This document shows, piece by piece, positions 26,875 to 34,405 of a DNA stretch of 64,000 nucleotides. Each line of letters opens with the position of its first letter. Within the stretch, counting starts at the first letter, position 1. The stretch is from Sinanaerobacter chloroacetimidivorans (GTDB lineage: Bacteria > Bacillota > Clostridia > Peptostreptococcales > Anaerovoracaceae). A model generated the notes under the pieces. The model saw nothing but the letters and a program-made list of their open reading frames with translations, was not told the DNA's origin and did not search any database. The DNA lies in the NCBI RefSeq assembly GCF_018128545.1, contig NZ_JAGSND010000016.1, positions 36,416-100,415 of the forward strand, read 5' to 3'. A program made the translations under genes and the position numbers.

Positions 26875-26903
26875 TTGACATTATTGGTTATAAATGCTAT
26901 TAT
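26875..26903 (+). promoter_or_regulatory. Sigma-A promoter of the first ietAS operon
   Basis: TTGACA (26875-26880), 17 bp, TATTAT (26898-26903). Near-consensus, lying between the repeat boxes. Confidence 0.85.
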
Positions 26904-26945
26904 AAAAGAGTAAAATACGAATGTGTCCAAAAAAGAGGTGCGAAT

Positions 26946-28097
26946 ATGAAATCGGGTTTGGTTGTAAAATTAGTTGAGGCTCATAGTTCTAGTAGCGAAG
27001 ATGCTTTTAAAATTGCATTGAATAATTTAGCTGAAGATGAAGAGAAAAAAGGGAATGCAACCACGGCCTCGTTGCTGAGGAATGCGTATGTTTATGACAA
27101 AAAACGTTCAACCACATACAATGACAGTCCGCTTTCTGAAATGTCATTTTCAACACAGAGTGCCATCCCTATGCCTAAAGACAGGGATAGCACATTAGAC
27201 TTACTAGAGGTTTTAACTCCTAAAATTAAACTATCTGATGTGGCTTTGCCGGAGAAGACAGTTCAAGTTCTGAAACAGGTTGTTGCGGAGCAAAGATCCA
27301 TAGAACAACTTGCTGACAGAGGCGTTGTACCTGCGAATAGACTTTTATTTTGTGGCCCTCCGGGCTGCGGAAAAACTTTGACGGCAAATGCATTAGCGGG
27401 CGAATTGGATATGCCGATTGCATATGTGAAACTTGATGGATTGGTCTCCTCATATCTGGGACAGACCGGAACAAATATAAGAAAAATATTTGACTTTGTT
27501 AAGAATAAACGCATCATGTTGTTTTTAGATGAATTTGACGCAATTGCAAAGAAGAGAGATGATTCAAATGAATTAGGTGAATTGAAAAGAGTTGTTACAA
27601 CACTACTGCAAAATATGGATGCAATGCCATCTAATGTTTTCTTGGTAGCAGCAACAAACCATCATCATCTTTTGGATCCAGCAATATGGAGAAGGTTCAA
27701 TTCTTCCATATTATTGGAACTACCAAATTTAGAACAGCGAACACAGATGATTGATCATTTCTGTTCAGAAAAATTGACTGATTACAATATTGATCATAAA
27801 ACATTGACAATTTTAACTGATGGAATGAGCGGTGCCGAAATTCAAAGTTTTATGCTATCACTCGCAAAATACTGTGTTTTGGAAAACAAAAAAGGTTCCA
27901 TTTCGCAAAAGGAAATAGCTGAAATTTGGTTACAACAAAATACTCTTTTTATTAGTGAGAATAGCGAAGACTTTATGAAAGCCTTATTTCGATTGAAAAA
28001 GAACGGTATCCCCTTAAGAACTTTAGAAGAAATTACGGGTATACCGAAATCTACATTAGATTATCGTTTTAAAAAGGAGGGTATGAATGATGAGTAA
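26946..28097 (+). CDS. ietA: AAA+ ATPase IetA (first copy)
   Basis: A 383-residue AAA+ ATPase. The N-terminal helical region includes AEDEEKKGNATTASLLR. The AAA core has Walker A GPPGCGKT and pore-like YVKLDGLVSSYLGQT. Walker B FLDEFDAIAKKRDDSNELGE and sensor 1 VAATNHHHLLDPAIWRRF follow. The last 40 residues resemble a helix-turn-helix (PLRTLEEITGIPKSTLDYRF). The next gene, overlapping by 11 bp, is a subtilisin-like protease. This pair is the IetAS anti-phage system, in which both components are needed. The start at 26946 has AGAGGTG upstream; the longer frame from 26850 runs through the promoter. Confidence 0.88.
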   Translation: MKSGLVVKLVEAHSSSSEDAFKIALNNLAEDEEKKGNATTASLLRNAYVYDKKRSTTYNDSPLSEMSFSTQSAIPMPKDRDSTLDLLEVLTPKIKLSDVALPEKTVQVLKQVVAEQRSIEQLADRGVVPANRLLFCGPPGCGKTLTANALAGELDMPIAYVKLDGLVSSYLGQTGTNIRKIFDFVKNKRIMLFLDEFDAIAKKRDDSNELGELKRVVTTLLQNMDAMPSNVFLVAATNHHHLLDPAIWRRFNSSILLELPNLEQRTQMIDHFCSEKLTDYNIDHKTLTILTDGMSGAEIQSFMLSLAKYCVLENKKGSISQKEIAEIWLQQNTLFISENSEDFMKALFRLKKNGIPLRTLEEITGIPKSTLDYRFKKEGMNDE

Positions 28098-30303
28098 TGA
28101 ACGAAGAGACCATTTGTGGATTCCGGATGAAGAAGTTGTCCGATTGGATAAGACTTTAACTGCCCGTCCGGCACCGAGGAATGTATCTTATGCAGAGCAT
28201 GGACAAAAACTTAGCCATAGCCTGCAATCAATTAAGCAGACGATTGATAGCGTTGCTACTGACGACTCATTGATCGATTCAGGTCTTATGATATTCAAAG
28301 TAGAATTGCCTACTGGAGAAAAAATCAAAGATAAAAAAGATCTATTTCTTTCAACTGGAATGCAAGTAAAAGCGGTTAAAAATGAAAATAAAGCTGTTAT
28401 TGCTACGACCAAAATGCAATTTCAATCATTGAAAAAAAGAGTGGACGATTATACACGCTCAGGAGCAGGGAAAACTTATTTTGATTTTATTGAGGATTTC
28501 AAGCCTTACGCAGGCAGTGAAAAAAACTCCAGTGCATTGCAAAAAACTACTTGTTCAGATGCAGTTCCGCCTTCTCTTGATATTCAAATAATGCTTGTCC
28601 CTAATTTGGGAGAAGAAGTAAATGGAAAGGCAATGAAGAGACTAATTGACAAAATTTCTGTACATGAAGGCAGTATCCAAGAGCAACCATATTATTTATC
28701 AGACAACACACCAGTTATTCGCGCTATAATTCCATCAAGTTCATTGATACACTACGAAAATGACTCTGCTATATATAGAATTGAGGAAACGGATTTTTTT
28801 AGTGCGGACGCTGCTTCAAAAAATGCGATTGACCTAAACGATTTGGAATTGGATGAAGACGTTTTAATTGACAATCTTCCTATAGTTACTGTTTTAGATT
28901 CGGGAGTGAATTTTCCAAATAATTTGAAATCGTTGATTCTTGAACATTGGATGGACAGTGGATCTGTCGGCGGCGATTCTGAACATGGAACCAAAGTTGC
29001 GAGTAGGGTCGCTTTTAAATATATTTGCAATCAATTACCTTGCACAAAAGTAGTTCCGCGAACAAGGATTATCGATTGCAGTATTTTAGATGGAAGTGTA
29101 CCAGTAAATATCTTCATCAAACGAATACAAAATGCTGTTCATACTTTTTGTGATATTTCTAAGGTGTACAATTTGTCAGCAAATGCTGCATCTCCAATTG
29201 AAGGAGATGAAATGAGCATTTTGGGCTATGAACTGGATGCATTGCAGCTAAAACTGAATGTACAATTTGTGGTCTCGTCCGGGAACCATCAATTATGGAG
29301 CACTGAATCGAGTTTGGAAGATGTTTTGGATGATGACGATTCAAGAGTATCAGCACCAGCAGATTCTATGTTATCTATTGTCGTTGGTGCTATATCTGGA
29401 GAAACTCATCCGAACAGTTTATCTTCGGTTAATGAAATCACATCATATAGTCGAAGGGGACCAGGGTTTAATGGTTTCTCTAAGCCGGATGTTACTGCTT
29501 ATGGTGGTTCAATTACATGCCTTGCTGGTTCTGTTTCTGTTCCAGAGGATAGATTCTCTTTACTTTTAGACAAAAACGGTAAGTTGACACCAGATGCAGG
29601 GACAAGCTTTACTGCACCAGTTGTTGCTGGAGATTTTGCAGAGATTTTAGGGATCACGCCTAATCAAGATATTTTGTTGGCGAAAGCTTTACTATATCAC
29701 AACACTCAGCCTATTTGGGAAGAGGAAAGCATAACTGACGAGGAATTAGCTTTTGCTCATAATCTGTATGGCAGAGGATTATCTAATGTGGATGAAAGTA
29801 AGTATTCTTCGCCGTCTAAAGTGACTTTTTTGAGAACAGGAACGTTAAACAAAGTTACCAAAGAGAGAGTAACATTCTTCATGCCGGAAATTTTAGCAGC
29901 TCAAGTAGGAAGAAATGTTGCCAAAGTTTCTGTAACATGTGTTTCGATGCCGCCAGTTGATAGAACAAAAGGAACTGAATATTTAGGTGCATATGTAAGA
30001 GCCTCGTTGAAAAAAGGTAGCTCCGATGGACGATTAAAACCTGTTCAGCAGGATTTTAAAGAAGGACGTCAGAAATGGGATGTATGTCACCAATTTACAA
30101 AATTGTTTTCGAAATTTGAAGCTGGCGACTGGCAGATTTGGCTTGAACTGTTTTCACGTTGGGATGAAGAGAACATAGATGTGCCATATGCTTTGGCAGT
30201 TACTATTGAAGATGTTAGCAATACGTTGGATGTTTATAGTGAAATTGAAGCATTGAATAGATATCGTTCGATTAATACTCTCAGATTGCGTGTAGATGCC
30301 TAA
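28087..30303 (+). CDS. ietS: Subtilisin-like serine protease IetS (first copy)
   Basis: A 738-residue S8-family protease without a signal peptide, so it acts in the cytoplasm. A long N-terminal region (1-260) precedes the triad Asp271 (VLDSGVNF), His300 (EHGTKVASR) and Ser507 (GTSFTAPVVAG). A beta-rich C-terminal domain follows. Two adjacent ATGs (28087, 28090) follow the GGAGGG site, the second at better spacing. With ietA it forms the IetAS system; how phage is sensed and what is cleaved are not known from sequence. All catalytic residues are present, so the pair appears functional. Confidence 0.88.
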   Translation: MMSNERRDHLWIPDEEVVRLDKTLTARPAPRNVSYAEHGQKLSHSLQSIKQTIDSVATDDSLIDSGLMIFKVELPTGEKIKDKKDLFLSTGMQVKAVKNENKAVIATTKMQFQSLKKRVDDYTRSGAGKTYFDFIEDFKPYAGSEKNSSALQKTTCSDAVPPSLDIQIMLVPNLGEEVNGKAMKRLIDKISVHEGSIQEQPYYLSDNTPVIRAIIPSSSLIHYENDSAIYRIEETDFFSADAASKNAIDLNDLELDEDVLIDNLPIVTVLDSGVNFPNNLKSLILEHWMDSGSVGGDSEHGTKVASRVAFKYICNQLPCTKVVPRTRIIDCSILDGSVPVNIFIKRIQNAVHTFCDISKVYNLSANAASPIEGDEMSILGYELDALQLKLNVQFVVSSGNHQLWSTESSLEDVLDDDDSRVSAPADSMLSIVVGAISGETHPNSLSSVNEITSYSRRGPGFNGFSKPDVTAYGGSITCLAGSVSVPEDRFSLLLDKNGKLTPDAGTSFTAPVVAGDFAEILGITPNQDILLAKALLYHNTQPIWEEESITDEELAFAHNLYGRGLSNVDESKYSSPSKVTFLRTGTLNKVTKERVTFFMPEILAAQVGRNVAKVSVTCVSMPPVDRTKGTEYLGAYVRASLKKGSSDGRLKPVQQDFKEGRQKWDVCHQFTKLFSKFEAGDWQIWLELFSRWDEENIDVPYALAVTIEDVSNTLDVYSEIEALNRYRSINTLRLRVDA

Positions 30304-30422
30304 GAAATACATAGTCAAAAATATTCAAATACAGAAGGGGCTGGTTGTTCTAGGAAATGTAAAGAGAAATAACATGAAACATACTTCAGAAAAATCAAAA
30401 GAAGGTGAAGAAAGGTACATAT

Positions 30423-31259
30423 ATGGAAAAAATGGTAGAAAATATTGTGATTCAGTTAATAATAGCTACTTTCACTGTTGTTTTTACAGTTATACTAGAA
30501 AAGTTAGTTACTAAAAGTCCGCCCAATGAAATAAGTAAACATATTACATTAAATACAATTAATGAACAACCGAATATATTTATTCAACCGACTCAAGTTA
30601 TAGTAAAAGAAAAGACTATTTATAAAGAGAAAAATAGTAGTTCAAATGACATTGGTGTATTTGAAATGTTTATCATTGGAGCAGTTATTCTTTCAATGGT
30701 GATTACAGGTTACATGAAATTTAGAGTACAAATTCAAATAGGGATTATTGGCATGGCATTATCTTTAGAAATAATGGTTTTAATAGTTGCATGGTTTGGA
30801 ATACGTAAAGGATTATCATTCGATAATAGAATTAAGAGTATTATGGCATTTAATATACTGTCTGTGATTATGGTACCAATATTAGTGGTACTTGTTGAAC
30901 ACCCATTTATGTATAAGAATGTTGATAAAGTAGCAATAGTGAATAATATTAATCAAACGGGAAGTTTTTCAGTATTTGATGATATGTCAATAACAGTATT
31001 TTTAACCTATCAAATTACAGGACTTGTATTAGCAGTAGTTTATATGTTGTATGTTCTTAGAGCAAATTTATTTTTAATTGCTTCAATCAATTTGGTTTTG
31101 CAGAGTAGGTTGAATAAACTTTGGGCTATTATTTATAAAAAAACTTATAAAAATCATAAGAATAGTATAACGTATATTGTTATTGGTAGTGTGCTGTTGG
31201 TACTAAGTTTTTTTATGGTTTCAGGAATTTTAGCAAATATATATGAGAAAATAAAGTAG
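30423..31259 (+). CDS. Four-to-six-helix membrane protein after the first ietAS
   Basis: A 278-residue hydrophobic protein: one N-terminal helix (about 8-26), a polar stretch of about 45 residues (NEQPNIFIQPTQVIVKEK), then roughly five membrane segments and a final helix at the C-terminus. No family is recognised. GAAAGG lies upstream of ATG 30423. It begins 120 bp after ietS with no terminator between, so it may be co-transcribed. The second ietAS operon has no such gene. It could be an accessory membrane effector or an unrelated cargo gene. Confidence 0.55.
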   Translation: MEKMVENIVIQLIIATFTVVFTVILEKLVTKSPPNEISKHITLNTINEQPNIFIQPTQVIVKEKTIYKEKNSSSNDIGVFEMFIIGAVILSMVITGYMKFRVQIQIGIIGMALSLEIMVLIVAWFGIRKGLSFDNRIKSIMAFNILSVIMVPILVVLVEHPFMYKNVDKVAIVNNINQTGSFSVFDDMSITVFLTYQITGLVLAVVYMLYVLRANLFLIASINLVLQSRLNKLWAIIYKKTYKNHKNSITYIVIGSVLLVLSFFMVSGILANIYEKIK

Positions 31260-31463
31260 TTGCCGCTCATTACACCTTGGAAACGTGGTAGTAACTATAA
31301 GCTTTAAAGGCAAAGTATAGCAAATTTCGTACGAGCAACGTTAAGACGGTGGTAAGATCGGATAGACCTAAATCTAGATGAGGTTATTCTCTTTGATCAG
31401 ATATAAAATAGAGTCCAATATCTGAGAGGCACGATAATACTATTATGTTATGTTGTTTGAATT

Positions 31464-31536
31464 AAATTGTAAGTAATAAAGCCTTCAAGATTAACTCGTT
31501 TTTGAAGGTTTTCTTATTTACAATTTTATTCAGATT
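31464..31536. terminator. Long imperfect terminator hairpin
   Basis: AAATTGTAAGTAATAAAGCC and the following TTCAA pair with TTGAAGG onward to TTACAATTT. The stem is about 25 bp with few mismatches and T-rich on the right. Confidence 0.7.
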
Positions 31537-31666
31537 GTAAATAAGAAAGCGAGTACCGTTTACCATATAAATGATAACAGCAGACGGAGCTAAATATAAA
31601 AAAGGCAATTAGCAAGGATCTGAAAAAAATGCATTCATAGGCTATTTTTCTGAAATATATCCTGAA

Positions 31667-31735
31667 GCCAAGGGGGTACCAGGTTCATCGGTCATCTTTT
31701 TTATCTTCTCAAGGCATGTAGAGGCCACAATCCTG
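31667..31735 (+). repeat. Dispersed intergenic repeat R1
   Basis: Contains GCCAAGGGGGTACCAGGTTC, then GTCATCTTTTTTATC, CTCAAGGCATGTAGAGG and CCTGTTGCA. It shares the core CATCTTTTTTA...CAAGGCATGTRGAG with five other copies in the window, and a longer match (through CCTGTTRCA) with R5. Confidence 0.6.
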
Positions 31736-31881
31736 TTGCAGAAGATTTAAATGTTGAAATTTGAATGATTTGAGATGTTTGGAAAATGAGTTTGATTTAG
31801 ACGTGAGAGGATGACTTTCGCGTCTTTTCTTTTACGCGTATAATTTTCATGGATATTCAATTTATATGAAGAGGATGAGCC

Positions 31882-33132
31882 ATGAAAAAGGTTAGGATTA
31901 TACCTCCTATTCCGAAGGAGTATAAAAAGCTCAAGGTTGCCGGGTATTGCAGAGTAAGCACATCTGGACCTGCACAATTGCGCAGCCTTGAGATTCAGAT
32001 AAAAACTTACAAGAAAATGATTCGAAGTCACCCCGACTGGATTTATGCAGGGGTATTTTATGATGTCGAAAGTGGGCTGCGTCGGAATGGTAGAACCGAT
32101 TTGAACAAAATGCTCAGGAAAGCTGCGAAAGGTGAAATTGATTACATCATCACCAAGTCAATCAGCAGGGTGTCGCGAGACACTCTGGAGATTTTGCAGA
32201 TTATTAGATTTTTAAGAGAGCGAGGGATCAACATGCATTTTGAAACAGAAGACTTGGATTCAATCAATGTGGATAAGGAATTTGAGATTACACTGAGGGG
32301 GATGCTGGCACAGGATGAAAGCAGAAATACCAGTGAAAACATTCAGTGGGGGTTTCAACGCAAGTTTGAAAAGGGCGATATTTTTACACAGTATAAGAAT
32401 TTCATGGGGTATACCTGCGTAGATGGCGATATTGTTATCGTACCAGAGCAGGCTGAGGTTGTCAGGAAGATATTTGACTTGTATTTACAAGGACTATCAC
32501 TGGGACAAATAAAGGCTTATCTACAATCCCAGGGGATTAAAACTGTAACGGGGAAAGATGTCTGGGATAGAAAGACGATTCAGAAGATACTCAAGAATGA
32601 AAAATACAAGGGTGATACGATGCTGCAAAAGACTTTTACTGAGGATTTTATGACTGGTAAGAAAGTCAAGAACATTGGGCAACGCGGTCGATATTATATT
32701 AAGGACAGCCATCCGGCTATTGTTTCCGCTGAAGTATTCGATAAGGTTCAGGAGGAAATGGCTAAGCGTGCAAGTATTGTTAGAAATGAAGACGGTACGG
32801 TAGAAGCCAGCGGGATCAAATACAACGGTAAATATCTTCTGGGGAATCTGCTTGTGTGCGGTTATTGCGGCACATCGTATCGAAGAAGAACAGAGAGGGG
32901 CAAGGTTGTCTGGAGGTGTTCGACAAGGATTGAAATAGGGAAAGGTGCTTGTCCTAATTCTCCTACTTTGGATGAAGAGTGGGTAAAGGATATTCTAAGA
33001 AAAACATATTCCAATGGCATATGTGAAGAGGATTTAAGAGAAAAGATAAGTAAAATTAAAGTATATACAAAGCATATAACGGTATTTTATAAAAATGATG
33101 GAGAGACCGTAGATTTTGAAATTTGGTATTGA
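31882..33132 (+). CDS. Serine recombinase (short form)
   Basis: A 416-residue recombinase. Its resolvase domain has KVAGYCRVSTSGPAQL with the catalytic serine at residue 26, TKSISRVSRDTLEIL, and LAQDESRNTSENIQWG. The recombinase domain follows (YTCVDGDIVIV, then KNEKYKGDTMLQKTFTEDF), then a zinc ribbon (CGYCGTSYRRR, then CPNSPTLDEEW). It has only a short C-terminal tail, as in the group that the decayed copy at 25.6-26.5 kb belongs to. It is intact and sits 130 bp before the second ietAS operon, so it may have brought it in. Confidence 0.88.
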   Translation: MKKVRIIPPIPKEYKKLKVAGYCRVSTSGPAQLRSLEIQIKTYKKMIRSHPDWIYAGVFYDVESGLRRNGRTDLNKMLRKAAKGEIDYIITKSISRVSRDTLEILQIIRFLRERGINMHFETEDLDSINVDKEFEITLRGMLAQDESRNTSENIQWGFQRKFEKGDIFTQYKNFMGYTCVDGDIVIVPEQAEVVRKIFDLYLQGLSLGQIKAYLQSQGIKTVTGKDVWDRKTIQKILKNEKYKGDTMLQKTFTEDFMTGKKVKNIGQRGRYYIKDSHPAIVSAEVFDKVQEEMAKRASIVRNEDGTVEASGIKYNGKYLLGNLLVCGYCGTSYRRRTERGKVVWRCSTRIEIGKGACPNSPTLDEEWVKDILRKTYSNGICEEDLREKISKIKVYTKHITVFYKNDGETVDFEIWY

Positions 33133-33147
33133 TAAGCGCTAAATTAA

Positions 33148-33167
33148 AGTGTCCGAATGTGTACGAA
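33148..33167 (+). promoter_or_regulatory. Tandem operator-like repeats upstream of ietA (second copy)
   Basis: AGTGTCCGAA and TGTGTACGAA lie in tandem with a 10-bp period, directly upstream of the -35 box. Confidence 0.6.
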
Positions 33168-33172
33168 AATTA

Positions 33173-33201
33173 TTGACAAAACGGAGCACTGGTAATACAA
33201 T
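33173..33201 (+). promoter_or_regulatory. Sigma-A promoter of the second ietAS operon
   Basis: TTGACA (33173-33178), 17 bp, TACAAT (33196-33201), flanked on both sides by the repeat boxes. Confidence 0.85.
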
Positions 33202-33211
33202 AATAACAGTA

Positions 33212-33241
33212 AATGTCCGAAAGTGTACGAAAGTGTACGAA
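33212..33241 (+). promoter_or_regulatory. Three downstream operator-like repeats
   Basis: AATGTCCGAA, AGTGTACGAA and AGTGTACGAA follow one another with an exact 10-bp period between the -10 box and the ribosome site. The consensus with the upstream boxes is TGTMCRAA. Confidence 0.65.
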
Positions 33242-33265
33242 AATCATATGATGGAGAGTGTGACC

Positions 33266-34405
33266 ATGAAGTCGGAATTGATAGAAAAATTAATCATTGC
33301 CCATTGTGATGGGGATGAAAATAAATTTATAGAAGCACTAAATAAATTGGTGAAAGATGAGGAGAAGAAAGGAAATGTACCTACTGCGTCAAGATTGATG
33401 AGAGCCTATGATAACAACAAGAAATCTGGAAATGTCAGTACAGATTTTAGCCCAAATACAACTGTTTTTTCATCACAGATGAATACTCCGAGAGATAAGG
33501 ACAGTCTGCTAGAGTTATATGAAATTGTTCATTCAAAGATGTCATTAGATGATGTTATATTGCCTGAAAAGCAGAAGGATATTTTAGAACAGATTGTTTC
33601 AGAACAAAACAATGCAGAAGAACTATTAAAACACAATATGCCACCTATTAATAGAGTATTACTATGCGGCCCCCCTGGCTGCGGCAAGACTATGACTGCA
33701 TATGCATTAGGTCATGAGCTAAATTTACCTATTGCATATGTTCGTTTAGATGGATTGGTGTCATCCTATTTAGGCCAGACCAGTACTAATCTGCGTAAAG
33801 TTTTTGATTCAGTAAGAAACCAAAGGATTATATTATTTTTGGATGAATTTGATGCTATTGCGAAAAAAAGAGATGACAGTAATGAGTTGGGCGAACTTAA
33901 GCGTGTTGTAACTACTTTGCTACAAAATTTTGACAATATGCCGGGAAATGTTTTTTTAATAGCTGCAACAAATCATGAGCATCTTTTAGATCCAGCAATA
34001 TGGAGAAGATTTAATGTAACAATTACACTAGAATTGCCAAATGAAGAACAACGGCGAATCTTGATAGAAAAGGGAATCTCTAAGTATGGTGTTGAACCGC
34101 AGATCGACTATAAATTAATTGCAAAAGTATCAGAAGGTATTAATGGAGCACAGATAGGAGAATTAACAACGGCCGCAGCGAAGAAAAACCTTATCAATAA
34201 GAAACTAAAAACGGAAGATGTTATTGATATACTCATCCAACAATTAAGTAAGTTTTCGGATAGTGGGAATGAGCCGATGAAAGTCATTCACGAAATGATG
34301 GAAAGAGGAGTTTCATTAAGAACCGCCGCAAAAGCTCTGGGAATGTCGCATAATACTTTAGATTATCAATTAAAGAAGTATAGGGGGGAATTAGATAATG
34401 AATGA
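33266..34405 (+). CDS. ietA: AAA+ ATPase IetA (second copy)
   Basis: A 379-residue AAA+ ATPase, clearly paralogous to the first copy throughout. Shared features are KDEEKKGN near the N-terminus, Walker A GPPGCGKT, YVRLDGLVSSYLGQT, Walker B FLDEFDAIAKKRDDSNELGE and AATNHEHLLDPAIWRRF. The C-terminal helix-turn-helix-like end reads SLRTAAKALGMSHNTLDYQL. The start at 33266 is the counterpart of the first copy's start; upstream codons run through the operators. It overlaps ietS by 8 bp. The N-terminal 120 residues and the post-AAA lid diverge most, as expected of duplicated systems acquired separately. Confidence 0.88.
   Translation: MKSELIEKLIIAHCDGDENKFIEALNKLVKDEEKKGNVPTASRLMRAYDNNKKSGNVSTDFSPNTTVFSSQMNTPRDKDSLLELYEIVHSKMSLDDVILPEKQKDILEQIVSEQNNAEELLKHNMPPINRVLLCGPPGCGKTMTAYALGHELNLPIAYVRLDGLVSSYLGQTSTNLRKVFDSVRNQRIILFLDEFDAIAKKRDDSNELGELKRVVTTLLQNFDNMPGNVFLIAATNHEHLLDPAIWRRFNVTITLELPNEEQRRILIEKGISKYGVEPQIDYKLIAKVSEGINGAQIGELTTAAAKKNLINKKLKTEDVIDILIQQLSKFSDSGNEPMKVIHEMMERGVSLRTAAKALGMSHNTLDYQLKKYRGELDNE

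Larger units (their letters stand above)
31260..31881. other. Intergenic region with terminator and repeat copy R1
   Basis: No gene was found. The first 180 bp have several short self-complementary runs but no convincing fold. A long terminator lies at 31464-31536 and repeat copy R1 at 31667-31735. Confidence 0.5.

Noticed and set aside
30296..30514. 72-codon frame after ietS
   Set aside because: Overlaps the ietS end and the start of the membrane-protein gene, and has no ribosome site or similarity.
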